Part shown: piece by piece, positions 16,149 through 24,734 of the stretch | Layout: every line of letters starts with the position of its first letter | How positions within the stretch are numbered: position 1 is the first letter of the stretch | DNA from: Clostridia bacterium | GTDB taxonomy: Bacteria > Bacillota_A > Clostridia > Christensenellales > Aristaeellaceae | Direction of reading: 5' to 3' | Length of the DNA stretch: 28,733 nt | Assembly: GCA_017464225.1 (NCBI GenBank) | Contig: JAFUDW010000196.1 | Location: 1-28,733 of the forward strand | The notes under the pieces: generated by a model | Told to the model about the DNA's origin: nothing | Databases searched by the model: none | The model's input: the letters and a program-made list of their open reading frames with translations, nothing else | Position numbers and translations under genes: made by a program

Positions 16149-17111
16149 TTACATCTTTCTGCAGCAGCGCACCCAGTGGCCGGGACGTGCTTCGATTAGC
16201 GGGATCTGCCCATCGCAACCTTCGCACTTATGGCTACAACGGGGGCCGAAACAGCACCCCTTTGGCAAATCGGTAGGATCGGGCGGAAGGCCGGGAATGG
16301 GAGAGAGCCGCTCCACATCGTCTGTTAGATTTGGAATGGCTCCAAATAATCCCAGGGTGTAGGGATGCAACGGATAATCAAAGATTTCTTCCTTGGTACC
16401 GTACTCCACGATCTGTCCGGCATAGACGATGGCCACATCGTCACACACTTCAGCTACAATGCCAAGATCATGCGTGATCATGATCAGGGAAGTATTGAGC
16501 TTTTGCTTAAGCTCAGCAATCATATCCAACACCTGGGCCTGAATAGTAACGTCCAGCGCGGTGGTGGGCTCATCTGCCAGCAGCAGCTTGGGGTTACAAG
16601 CCAGTGCCATGGCGATGACCACACGCTGCTTCATGCCGCCAGAAAACTGATGGGGGTCTTCACTAAAGCGGTCTTTGGGTATGCCCACCATTTCCAGCAT
16701 TTCACAGGCGCGATCTTTTGCCTGGCTCTTGCTCACGTCATTGTGCAACTGAACCGCTTCGGTGATCTGGTCACCCACACGCTTAACCGGGTTCAAAGCC
16801 GTCATGGGATCCTGGAAGATCATGGCAGCCTTACTACCACGGATCTTGAGCATTTCCTTTTCCGGAAGCTTCAAAAGATCTTCACCGTCCAGCCAAATTT
16901 CCCCGCTGCGAACAGTGGCCTGCAATTCTGGCAGGATACGCATGATGGTTTTTGCCACTGTAGTTTTGCCCGCGCCGGTTTCACCCACCATTCCTAGCGA
17001 ACGTCCAGCCTCAAGAGAAAAAGAAATACCGTTCACCGCCTGGACGATTTTGCCGCCTGTTTCATATTCTACCACAAGGTTCTTGATGTTGAGGAATTTA
17101 TTATCGCTCAT
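16149..17111 (-). CDS. oppD: Oligopeptide/dipeptide ABC importer ATPase (OppD/DppD type)
   Basis: A 320-residue ATPase. Walker A is GETGAGKTT (43-51), the Q-loop IFQDPMTALNP, the signature QFSGGMKQRV, Walker B LLADEPTTALD and the switch THDLGIV. The C-terminal oligopeptide_HPY region includes CCFGPRCSHKCEGC and may bind an iron-sulfur cluster, as proposed for related subunits. GGAGGAGGAG precedes ATG 17111. The gene sits 19 bases after oppC. With oppF it forms the heterodimeric motor. Confidence 0.94.
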   Translation of the reverse strand: MSDNKFLNIKNLVVEYETGGKIVQAVNGISFSLEAGRSLGMVGETGAGKTTVAKTIMRILPELQATVRSGEIWLDGEDLLKLPEKEMLKIRGSKAAMIFQDPMTALNPVKRVGDQITEAVQLHNDVSKSQAKDRACEMLEMVGIPKDRFSEDPHQFSGGMKQRVVIAMALACNPKLLLADEPTTALDVTIQAQVLDMIAELKQKLNTSLIMITHDLGIVAEVCDDVAIVYAGQIVEYGTKEEIFDYPLHPYTLGLFGAIPNLTDDVERLSPIPGLPPDPTDLPKGCCFGPRCSHKCEGCDGQIPLIEARPGHWVRCCRKM

Positions 17112-17130
17112 CTTGTCGCTCCTCCTCCGC

Positions 17131-17994
17131 TTACTTCTTCAGCTTGGGATCAAGCGCATCGCGCAGGCCATCGCCCAGCATGTTGAGACTCAATGAGGTC
17201 GCTGCCAGGATCAAGCCGGGGAAAATAACCATGTGCGGATAATCACGAAGATAGCTACGCGCACCGGACAGGATCGCACCCCACTCTGGCATGGGCGGCT
17301 GCACTCCAAGGCCAACATAGCTTAGACCCGCTGCCATTAGAATGGAACTGGCTACGCCCATAGTGGCGGTGACGATCAGCGAGGAAAGGGAGTTAGGCAG
17401 GATGTGTTTGACGGTAATGCGCAGCTTGCTGCAATTGTAGAGCGAGGACGCAGCCTCCAGATAGTCCATGTTGCGGATGCTCATGATAGAGGCGCGTAGG
17501 ATGCGTACGTACTGAGGCATGGTAGATACCGAGATCGCCAGGATGCAGTTGAAAAACCCAGAGCCCAGCACAGCAGAGATGACGATGGCCATCAGCATGC
17601 CGGGGATAGAGCTGAAGATATCCAGGAAGCGCATGATGATGTTATCTACCCAGCCACCGAAGAAGCCCGCCAGCGAGCCTAGGATCAGTCCGAAAACGAT
17701 GGACAGGCCCACTGAGCCCAGGCCGATCACCAGCGAATATCGGGAGCCCACCAGCAAACGGCTCAAAATATCCCGTCCCAATTCGTCGCAGCCAAACCAA
17801 TGGGCTGCGTTGGGCTTAGCAAACATGGCGGTAAAATCCATCATGGTGGAATCGTAAGGAGCGATCCAAGGGGCGATGATGGCGACGATCACCAGGATCA
17901 GGAACACGGCCAAGCCGATCATGGCTGCCTTGTTAGAGGACATGCGCTTGATTACGGCAACCGCCTGGTTTTCAGGCTTATTTCCCTTTTTCAT
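17131..17994 (-). CDS. oppC: Oligopeptide/dipeptide ABC importer permease (OppC/DppC type)
   Basis: A 287-residue membrane permease. The N-terminal segment has one membrane helix (about 24-42), then the OppC hallmark HWFGCDELGRDILSRLLVGS before the main transmembrane domain. The EAA coupling loop is NMDYLEAASSLYNCSKLRI, followed by KHILPNSLSSL. ATG 17994 overlaps the oppB stop by ATGA, a sign of translational coupling. A longer reading frame extends into oppB but is not used. Confidence 0.93.
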   Translation of the reverse strand: MKKGNKPENQAVAVIKRMSSNKAAMIGLAVFLILVIVAIIAPWIAPYDSTMMDFTAMFAKPNAAHWFGCDELGRDILSRLLVGSRYSLVIGLGSVGLSIVFGLILGSLAGFFGGWVDNIIMRFLDIFSSIPGMLMAIVISAVLGSGFFNCILAISVSTMPQYVRILRASIMSIRNMDYLEAASSLYNCSKLRITVKHILPNSLSSLIVTATMGVASSILMAAGLSYVGLGVQPPMPEWGAILSGARSYLRDYPHMVIFPGLILAATSLSLNMLGDGLRDALDPKLKK

Positions 17995-18944
17995 GACGCC
18001 TTCCCTCCGTTCCCTTTTTCGTACTGCGCTTTGATGCGAGGATCCACATAAGCATAGATGATATCCACCAGCAATACAACGATACTGAAGGCCAAGGCCA
18101 GGAACACTACGCAGCCCTGTACGATGGGATAATCGCGGTTGTTGACCGCGGAGAGCATATAGTTGCCAATGCCGGGGATACCGAACACAGTTTCCACCAC
18201 GATGGTGCCACCCAAGGTTTTGCCAAAGGAGGTGCCCACCTGGGTGATAACGGGAATCAGTGCGTTTGGCAAGGCGTGAAACCAAACCGATTTATTCTTA
18301 TTAACACCTTTTGCCCTGGCCGTGGTCACATAATCTGCTCGGATGACATCCAGCATACTGGAGCGTACCAACCTTGCCAGGTTTGCGGTGCCGCCCAGCG
18401 AGGTGGCGATGATTGGCAGGATAAAGTTTTTCCAGCTGCCGATACCGGAGGGAGGAAGCCATCCCAGGTTCAGGGAGAAGAGCATGACCAGCAGCAATCC
18501 CACCCAAAAAGCGGGCATGGAGATACCGATCAGCGCGATCACCATGGAAATGCGATCTCCCAGTCGATTCTGGTGCACTGCCGCCGTGATGCCCAGCGGG
18601 ATACCCACCAGGCATGAAAGCAGCATGCTGCCGAAGGCCAGATAGAAGGTGTTGGGAAAACGGGATACGATCTCCTCCGCCACTAATTTGTTGGTGAAGT
18701 AGGAGGTTCCCAGGTTAAACTGGAGGAAGGTTTGCTTGAGGAATCTAAGCAGCTGCACTATATAGGAATCTTCCAGTCCCATTTGAATACGCAGCTGCAG
18801 ACGGTCTTCCATCGTGGCAGAAGAGCCCAGGATCATTACGGCGGGATCACCGGGTGTAAAGTACAGGATGGTGAAGATGAGTATCGCCACTCCCAGTGCC
18901 ACAGGAATCATCCACAGGATTCGCTTAAAAACATATTTTCTCAT
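17991..18944 (-). CDS. oppB: Oligopeptide/dipeptide ABC importer permease (OppB/DppB type)
   Basis: A 317-residue permease with about six membrane helices. The start MRKYVFKRILWMIPVALGVA, the FTPGDPA motif (29-35) and the coupling region YVTTARAKGVNKN followed by HALPNALIPVITQ are typical of OppB. Of two in-frame ATGs, 18944 is chosen because AAGAGG lies six bases before it; the ATG at 18950 directly abuts that site. The gene follows oppA after 104 bases that hold a strong hairpin. Confidence 0.93.
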   Translation of the reverse strand: MRKYVFKRILWMIPVALGVAILIFTILYFTPGDPAVMILGSSATMEDRLQLRIQMGLEDSYIVQLLRFLKQTFLQFNLGTSYFTNKLVAEEIVSRFPNTFYLAFGSMLLSCLVGIPLGITAAVHQNRLGDRISMVIALIGISMPAFWVGLLLVMLFSLNLGWLPPSGIGSWKNFILPIIATSLGGTANLARLVRSSMLDVIRADYVTTARAKGVNKNKSVWFHALPNALIPVITQVGTSFGKTLGGTIVVETVFGIPGIGNYMLSAVNNRDYPIVQGCVVFLALAFSIVVLLVDIIYAYVDPRIKAQYEKGNGGKAS

Positions 18945-18977
18945 TTGCATCCTCTTTCTGCCGCTGTCAATGGAAAT

Positions 18978-19018
18978 GGCGCATGCCTGCTGGCGAAGCA
19001 CGCCAGCAGACATGCGCC
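18978..19018 (-). other. Intercistronic hairpin between oppA and oppB
   Basis: Arms 18978-18995 and 19001-19018 form an 18-bp stem on the minus-strand RNA with a single U·G pair and a 5-nt loop. No T tract follows, so it is unlikely to be a full terminator. It sits between the binding-protein gene and the permease genes, where such hairpins usually protect the upstream mRNA and give excess binding protein. Confidence 0.7.
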
Positions 19019-19048
19019 GCGTTACGTGTTAGGGTCTATGTCAGTGGA

Positions 19049-20617
19049 TCAGCGAGCGAAGTCTTCGGTGAACTCAAAGGCACCGGGCACAGGCCAACCC
19101 TTGAAGTTATAGTACACGGAGGAGATGCCTTTCTCGGAGATATAGGCGGTATCGCCGCGATAGATGGCATAAGCCAGGCAGTTGTCACGGATGTAATCCA
19201 TGTAGGTTTCGATGTTCTCGGCGGTATGGCCATCATTTGTCATGATCTTCAGCACCAGATCCTGCAGATACTCGTCCTGGATGAAGTTGATGGCAGGATT
19301 ACGGTTGTCGAATTTACTGGCGGCGCTGGTCACGAAGTCCACGGACTGCACTTCGTCCAGGATGATGTCCCACTGGGCAGGCTCAGTCTTGTAGGTCTGG
19401 AACAGGGCGGTCTCATAGCCCAGCAGCTCAACTTTCAGGCCCAGCTGCAGCAGGAAGCTCTGGATGATGGTGGCAGAGGCCTTAGCAGCCGCGCCGGAGG
19501 TGTACATCAGGCGGATGGTCTTGCTGGTGTCGAAGCTGGAGGCTTTCAGCAGTTCCTTGGCCTGGGCGATATCGGCGTCATAGTAGTTTTCGGTATCCCA
19601 TTCGGGGTTGTAATCCACGCACTCAGGGTTGGCGTAGGCATGCGGGATCTGGCTACGGCCACCGAATGCACCGATGGACAGAGCAGCAGTATCGATTGCG
19701 TAGGCAATGGCTTGACGCAGCTCCAGGTTGTTGTAGAACATGCCCTGTTCGGGATCCATGTTGAAGGCGATCCAGCCGAAGTTGGTGCCGCCGAAGGATA
19801 CGACGTTGTAATCAGGGTTGTTCTCAAAGCGGCCCACCTCGCTGCTGGGCATGCAGGCGATGGCGTCCACCACGTTTGTTTCCAGGTTGATGGAAGTTTG
19901 CGCAGTTTCTGTGATGATCTTGAAGGTGATCTTATCCACGTTGGCGGCGGCCATGGGAGCGCGGCGGCTGGCGTCGGTCTGCCAGTAGTTTTCGTTCTTC
20001 ACCACGGTGATATGGTCGCCTTCCACGAATTCGGTCACGATGTAGGGGGAGGTGGAAACCACATGGGCGTACATGTTATCGTCGCTGGCTTCATAGGCTG
20101 CCTTGGTCACGATGGGTACCAGGCCACAGAGCATGTTCTCCACATCGCCCACGGTATCAGCGTTCAGCTTGATATCCACGGTGTATTCATCCACGGCGGT
20201 CACACTTTCCAGCAGCTTGCATTTGACGGACTTGCCGTTGGCCTTCCAAGTCTCAAAGCTGAACACCACGTCCTCAGCAGTCATATGGTTGCCTGCGGAA
20301 TCGTAGATGTAATCAAAGATCTTCACGCGGGAGGTGTACACATCCAGCTTTTCATAGCTTTCCATCAGGATGCCATTCAAACCACTCGGCTGGGTGCTGT
20401 CATAGTAAGCCATGTACTCGTAAATGGTCTGCATCAGGTTTAGGCGACCGGAAGACGCGGAATCCCAGGGGGTCAGGGTGGCCACATCGTACACGATGCC
20501 CAGCACCAGTTCAGGAACCTGTACACTTTCGGCAGATGCACTGGTCAGTGCCAGGGATAAGCTCATTATCAGAGCCATTACGAGAGCTAACATTTTGCGC
20601 CAGGAATGCTTCTTCAT
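19049..20617 (-). CDS. oppA: Extracellular solute-binding protein, family 5 (OppA/DppA type)
   Basis: The 522-residue binding protein captures the substrate outside the membrane for the OppBCDF importer. An N-terminal signal peptide (MKKHSWRK, hydrophobic 9-24) has a probable signal peptidase I site after SASA (residue 29). No lipobox cysteine is present, which is unusual for a Gram-positive binding protein. The mature part has family 5 features such as YEYMAYYDSTQPSGLNGILM, then HMTAEDVVFSFETWK near residue 110, and NNLELRQAIAYAIDTAAL. AAGGAGG lies before ATG 20617. It is the first gene of the eight-gene operon and is divergent from the AraC-type regulator. Ligand specificity (peptide or other) is not readable. 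Confidence 0.92.
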   Translation of the reverse strand: MKKHSWRKMLALVMALIMSLSLALTSASAESVQVPELVLGIVYDVATLTPWDSASSGRLNLMQTIYEYMAYYDSTQPSGLNGILMESYEKLDVYTSRVKIFDYIYDSAGNHMTAEDVVFSFETWKANGKSVKCKLLESVTAVDEYTVDIKLNADTVGDVENMLCGLVPIVTKAAYEASDDNMYAHVVSTSPYIVTEFVEGDHITVVKNENYWQTDASRRAPMAAANVDKITFKIITETAQTSINLETNVVDAIACMPSSEVGRFENNPDYNVVSFGGTNFGWIAFNMDPEQGMFYNNLELRQAIAYAIDTAALSIGAFGGRSQIPHAYANPECVDYNPEWDTENYYDADIAQAKELLKASSFDTSKTIRLMYTSGAAAKASATIIQSFLLQLGLKVELLGYETALFQTYKTEPAQWDIILDEVQSVDFVTSAASKFDNRNPAINFIQDEYLQDLVLKIMTNDGHTAENIETYMDYIRDNCLAYAIYRGDTAYISEKGISSVYYNFKGWPVPGAFEFTEDFAR

Positions 20618-20680
20618 GATTGTTACCTCCTTGCTTTCCTTCAAAAATTCTGATTGTCCAGCTCTCATGCTGGATTATCT

Positions 20681-20694
20681 GGTAATATATTACC
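20681..20694. promoter_or_regulatory. Operator-like palindrome upstream of oppA
   Basis: GGTAATATATTACC is a perfect 14-bp palindrome 64 bases before the oppA start. On the minus strand it contains TAATAT, a possible -10 box, but no good -35 box is seen 16-18 bases upstream. A weak promoter needing activation by the divergent AraC-type regulator would fit. The leader also has a 6-bp hairpin at 20657-20674. Confidence 0.4.
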
Positions 20695-20789
20695 CTTATT
20701 CAGAATGTTTTGGTAGACGCCTCTGTTATGATAATGTGTAATATTTTAAGATTTTTATATTTGAAATTCGTAAATATTGAAACTTTTTA

Positions 20790-20818
20790 TTGCATGTATA
20801 CCTGTTTTGCATTATAAT
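20790..20818 (+). promoter_or_regulatory. Promoter of the AraC-type regulator
   Basis: TTGCAT (20790-20795), a 17-base spacer and TATAAT (20813-20818) lie 25 bases before the gene start. Confidence 0.6.
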
Positions 20819-20842
20819 TCGGTTAAGAGGAGGTCAGAGAAA

Positions 20843-22477
20843 ATGTCCAGCTTTATTTGTCCCATCATGTTAGCCGCGACAGATGAAAGCCTGATAACCA
20901 AATTGCAGGACATGCTCAAAGAAGCTTATCCTGACTTTCCTATCATTGGCAGATGCAAAGACGCAGCGGAAGTAATATCCTTTTTCCCCTCTGTAGAAGC
21001 CATACCTCCCAGGCATATACTGTTTATTCAGGCAGATATACTGCTTTCAATACCACATTATATATCTCATATTCGTTCTATAGGCAGTAGATGCTATTGT
21101 GTGCTATTATCGAGACAGCATAATTTTGATTTGTTGCTTTCGTCTATGCATTGTGGAGCAGAGGATTGCTTAACTCTCCCGATAAAATTAACGGATTTAT
21201 ATGAAGTTATAAATCGGATATTAGAGAAAGGAACCCGTTCTGACGAACGGATTCCAACAGAAGTCACAGAAGCAAGTAGATACCTTTTTTGGCGCAATGA
21301 CTTACGGAAATTGACCTCAACTCGAAAAACAATTACAGAAATCAATCGAGAGTACGGTACACATTTTTCAGAGGGATTATACCGTGCTCTATTTGTGGAA
21401 CTCTCCAGTCCGGACAATTCGGTAAAAATTCTGGATAATCGCGAAATGATGGATGCGATTATCCGGCATGCTACAGGCATTTTCTGCCGAGATGCTTATG
21501 ATATGCTTTATAATCGCCACAGCAATGGTGTTTCTATTCTGCTGAACTATCCTTCTTTCAAAAGAAATGTGTTCAACAATCTGATTGACCAAATGTTCTT
21601 TTTGTTACGGAAGGATTTTCAAGAGCAGTATCATGTAGACACCACGATGTCCATTGGGAGAATTTATACAGACATTGTCAACCTCCCCGAAGTGAAGCAG
21701 GAAATATTAGATGCACGCTGGGCCAGAAAACAATTAGGCTCAGGCAGGATCATAAACGCTGAGAACATCCATCAGGAGCCCCTTACCGTTGAACAGCGGA
21801 GGGATATTCAAGAATATCGCAATTTGATCATTCATTATTATGAATTGCTGGATGAGAACCAGGTTGCTCGATATTTCAAAGCATTTTATGAAAAATATAA
21901 AAACATTCTTCCTCTAAGGCAGCTACGGCTGTTTTCAAGAGATATTATGGATTTCTTATTCCAGAATTACAATGTGGAATTACAGTCCTATGGAAATCCC
22001 GAAGATCTGCGGCATAATTATATCAACCGAGAAGCAGTTGCAAAAACAATGGAAAGCGTTGCCCAGATTATTCTAGAAAACAATATCGACCTAATTAAAA
22101 AAATAGAAGCAGTTGTTCGCAGACAGTTTACACAGCCGATAAAGGAATGCTTTGCTTATATTTCTGCCCGTCACTGCAGTGGCGTTCGTCTGGAGGAAAT
22201 GGCGGAAGCAGTTCATCTGTCACCGCAGTATCTCTCCTCTCGTTTCCACAAGGAGACAGGGAAAACAATTTCTGCTTACATTGCTGAACAAAAAATCAGC
22301 TTAGCTAAAAATATGCTGGCTCATAGCCCCAAGAATATTTCGGAAATCGCTGATTACTTAGGTTTTACAGATACTCATTATTTTAGCAGGTTTTTTAAGG
22401 GTCAATTAAATATGACTCCTTCGAACTATCGAAGAATTGCACAGGCAAAGGCCAAAAATAGCGACTATGGAACTTGA
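20843..22477 (+). CDS. YesN/AraC-type regulator with degenerate receiver domain
   Basis: A 544-residue transcription regulator. Residues 1-130 resemble a response-regulator receiver (GAEDCLTLPIKLTDL near 105-119), but the acidic pocket is changed (AATDES instead of VDDE) and β3 reads ILFIQAD, with no clear phosphoacceptor Asp. Residues 150-310 look like the GGDEF-like sensor middle region of YesN proteins (TMSIGRIYTDIVNL). The C terminus (430-535) has two AraC helix-turn-helix motifs: VRLEEMAEAVHLSPQYLSSR, and ISEIADYLGFTDTHYFSRFF with TPSNYRR. AAGAGGAGG precedes ATG 20843. It is divergent from oppA and no histidine kinase is present. It is visibly more A+T-rich than the flanking genes, which suggests transfer. 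It probably activates the opp operon. Confidence 0.88.
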   Translation: MSSFICPIMLAATDESLITKLQDMLKEAYPDFPIIGRCKDAAEVISFFPSVEAIPPRHILFIQADILLSIPHYISHIRSIGSRCYCVLLSRQHNFDLLLSSMHCGAEDCLTLPIKLTDLYEVINRILEKGTRSDERIPTEVTEASRYLFWRNDLRKLTSTRKTITEINREYGTHFSEGLYRALFVELSSPDNSVKILDNREMMDAIIRHATGIFCRDAYDMLYNRHSNGVSILLNYPSFKRNVFNNLIDQMFFLLRKDFQEQYHVDTTMSIGRIYTDIVNLPEVKQEILDARWARKQLGSGRIINAENIHQEPLTVEQRRDIQEYRNLIIHYYELLDENQVARYFKAFYEKYKNILPLRQLRLFSRDIMDFLFQNYNVELQSYGNPEDLRHNYINREAVAKTMESVAQIILENNIDLIKKIEAVVRRQFTQPIKECFAYISARHCSGVRLEEMAEAVHLSPQYLSSRFHKETGKTISAYIAEQKISLAKNMLAHSPKNISEIADYLGFTDTHYFSRFFKGQLNMTPSNYRRIAQAKAKNSDYGT

Positions 22478-22548
22478 TCAAGAATCACTAAGCTTTGGAA
22501 CTTTTGACTTTTGTATATGAAGCTTTGCCGATGATCTTTTGAACCTGT

Positions 22549-24558
22549 TTATTTACCAATATACTCAGCGGCATGAATGCCTGCCTGACGACCAAATACA
22601 GTTGAAAGGCTGATCATCATACCATCACTGGAATAGGTGTTTCCAAAGTACTGACCGTTGGCGATCTCACCGGCAGCATACAAACCGGGAATAGGCTGAC
22701 CGTCGCGGAGAACCTCGCTGTTGACGTTTGTGACCAAACCGCCAATGCTGTCGCAGGTAGCCATCAGCACATGGATTCCATAGTACGGGCCTTCTTCAGA
22801 AAGCGGGGAGAAATCAGTACGTCCAAACAGCTCGTCATTGCCGGTCACAGCAGCGGTATTATACTGATCAAAGGTTGCTTTCAGCGTGGCCGCATCCATT
22901 TTCAGCCCCGCCGCCAATTCCTCAATTGTATCCGCTTTCACGCCATACCCCTGGGCCACGGCTTCCTCACACAGTTCGGGATTGGTACTGCTGTCGAATA
23001 CCCAATAATACGCAGGGCGATCCAGTGCCGCCATCGTATCATAAACGGTTGTATACCATTCGCTTTCATTCACAAAGCGCTGTCCCTCATCGGTGATGAA
23101 GAGGGTGGGGAACCATACCAGCAGATTGATGCCATCCTCCATGTACATCCACTCATTGATGGTCTGGATGCCGCCTACGATGCCACGGAACACAGTATCA
23201 GCACCCTGGTTCATGGCCATTACCAGACCATCACCGGTATTCTGATTGGCAGAGGTGTGAACGGAATGCAGGCCAAGGGGAGAGAATTTCTCCAACAGCT
23301 CGTCGCTGCGATCATAACCGCCGCTTGCAAGGATCACAGCCTTGGCAGTAATGGTGACAGTACCATGCGCATCTTTGGCTTTTACGCCGCAGATTGTGCC
23401 GTTTTCATCGGTCAACAGTTCTGTGGCAGGCGTTTCAAGTAGAATATCAATGCCCAGGCTTTTGCACAGATTGTAAGCGGGAACGGTCAGGCCTGCGCCG
23501 CGTTCCGCACTATGGTGCTGACGCACAGCAGGGGAATAGCCGATGGGAGTCACACTAGCATACTCGGTGCCCAGATGATTAATCAGCCAATCTACATTTT
23601 CACCTGAATGCTGAGTATAGAAGTTGATCAGTTCTTCATTAGCCAATCCTTCGGAGCGTTCCATCAGGTACTGTGCCATGCCCTCGGGATCGTTTTCGTA
23701 TTCTTTATTCATGGAACTGCCGGTAGCATAGAAGTTGCCGCCGGAAAGTACACTGGATCCGCCAACACGGCCCAGCTTTTCCAGCAGGATCACCTCTGCG
23801 CCGGCTTCTCTTGCTTCGATCGCGGCGGACATACCGGCGATACCAGCACCAACAACAACGATATCCGTGGTGTATTCTGTATCATACTGCTCGATTTCAT
23901 GCACAGTATCAAACATGCCTTCGGCGGCGCCAGCCTGGGAAAGCGCACTGCGAACAGCCTGCTTGATAGCGTTGGCGGTGAAGGTGGCGCCGGTAACGGC
24001 ATCCACATTCCAGGACTGGGCGTCAATGATCCGCTGCGGCTGCTGCTCAATGATCAGATCAGCCACTCCGGGGGTTTCCTGATTTTCTCCCACGCTGATT
24101 GCGGCTATCCTTCCATTTTCCAATGTGACCGATACGGGAACCTGCCCATGATATCCATTGCCGATACCCGTATAAGTACCATCAGTGAGTTCGGCTGCCG
24201 TTGAAACGCTTTCGCCTGCGGCCTCGGCAAGCGCTTTTTCCGTAGCGGCTTTTACAGCGTTGCTGGTAATGGTAGCTCCGGCAACCGCATCAATATCGGC
24301 GCTCTGCTTTTCCATGATCTGCGCCTGAAGGATGGGCAGCGCCGCAAGGCCAACTCCCTCCGTTTCATTGGGGCCGTCAAGCTCAACATTTGCGATTTTA
24401 CCGTCTTCAACGACCACTGTTACAGTCACATCGCCCTGAAACCCTTGCTCAGCCTGCGTGTAGACGCCATCCTGCAATCCGTCTGCGTATACTGGAATGC
24501 AGGCGAACATCAGGCTAAGTGCAAGCGCACTGGCCAGAATCTTTTGAAGATGCTTCAT
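22549..24558 (-). CDS. Secreted FMN/FAD-dependent reductase (fumarate-reductase-like)
   Basis: A 669-residue exported flavoprotein. The signal peptide (1-25) has a likely cut after PVYA. Two FMN-binding domains follow, with covalent FMN-attachment motifs DAVAGAT (90-96) and DAVTGAT (186-192), normally modified by ApbE. From about 232 comes an FAD_binding_2 domain with VVVGAGIAGMSAAI (234-247), TGDGLVMA (441-448), RFVNE (494-498) and PGLYAAGEIANG. No heme motif is present, so electrons would come from membrane or extracellular flavin carriers. Residues aligned by memory with the fumarate-reductase catalytic Arg and its substrate His and Arg appear to be Tyr/Thr (502-503), Asp (603) and Ser (643-644), so fumarate is unlikely. 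ATG 24558 has AAAAGGAG eight bases upstream; the GTG at 24567 overlaps that site. Confidence 0.9.
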   Translation of the reverse strand: MKHLQKILASALALSLMFACIPVYADGLQDGVYTQAEQGFQGDVTVTVVVEDGKIANVELDGPNETEGVGLAALPILQAQIMEKQSADIDAVAGATITSNAVKAATEKALAEAAGESVSTAAELTDGTYTGIGNGYHGQVPVSVTLENGRIAAISVGENQETPGVADLIIEQQPQRIIDAQSWNVDAVTGATFTANAIKQAVRSALSQAGAAEGMFDTVHEIEQYDTEYTTDIVVVGAGIAGMSAAIEAREAGAEVILLEKLGRVGGSSVLSGGNFYATGSSMNKEYENDPEGMAQYLMERSEGLANEELINFYTQHSGENVDWLINHLGTEYASVTPIGYSPAVRQHHSAERGAGLTVPAYNLCKSLGIDILLETPATELLTDENGTICGVKAKDAHGTVTITAKAVILASGGYDRSDELLEKFSPLGLHSVHTSANQNTGDGLVMAMNQGADTVFRGIVGGIQTINEWMYMEDGINLLVWFPTLFITDEGQRFVNESEWYTTVYDTMAALDRPAYYWVFDSSTNPELCEEAVAQGYGVKADTIEELAAGLKMDAATLKATFDQYNTAAVTGNDELFGRTDFSPLSEEGPYYGIHVLMATCDSIGGLVTNVNSEVLRDGQPIPGLYAAGEIANGQYFGNTYSSDGMMISLSTVFGRQAGIHAAEYIGK

Positions 24559-24604
24559 AATGTTCACTCCTTTTCGGGGAATTGCTTTGACAATTCCGGT
24601 CTTT

Positions 24605-24639
24605 TTCTATATGATATAGAAGAAATGGAACGTGGTAAA
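24605..24639 (-). promoter_or_regulatory. Flavoprotein promoter with overlapping palindromic operator
   Basis: On the minus strand TTTACC (24639-24634), 17 bases and TATCAT (24616-24611) form a promoter. TTCTATAT-G-ATATAGAA (24605-24621) is a perfect 8-bp inverted repeat covering the -10 box, ideal for repression by the divergent TetR protein. Separate direct repeats AAAGCGTAA (24683-24691 and 24712-24720) lie just before the tetR gene. Confidence 0.6.
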
Positions 24640-24734
24640 CTTTCGCTTTTTTCAGTTTGTTAAAATTATTCCCGGAAGCGTCAAAGCGTAAGAAATTTTT
24701 ACGGATTCGCAAAAGCGTAAAGGAGAGGATCATC

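Noticed and set aside
17995..18285. 97-residue N-terminal extension of oppC
   Set aside because: It overlaps the end of oppB in another frame; the coupled ATG at 17994 gives a normal-length permease.
18983..20443. 486-codon plus-strand ORF opposite oppA
   Set aside because: Antisense shadow rich in His, Val and Gly; oppA on the other strand has clear signal peptide and family motifs.
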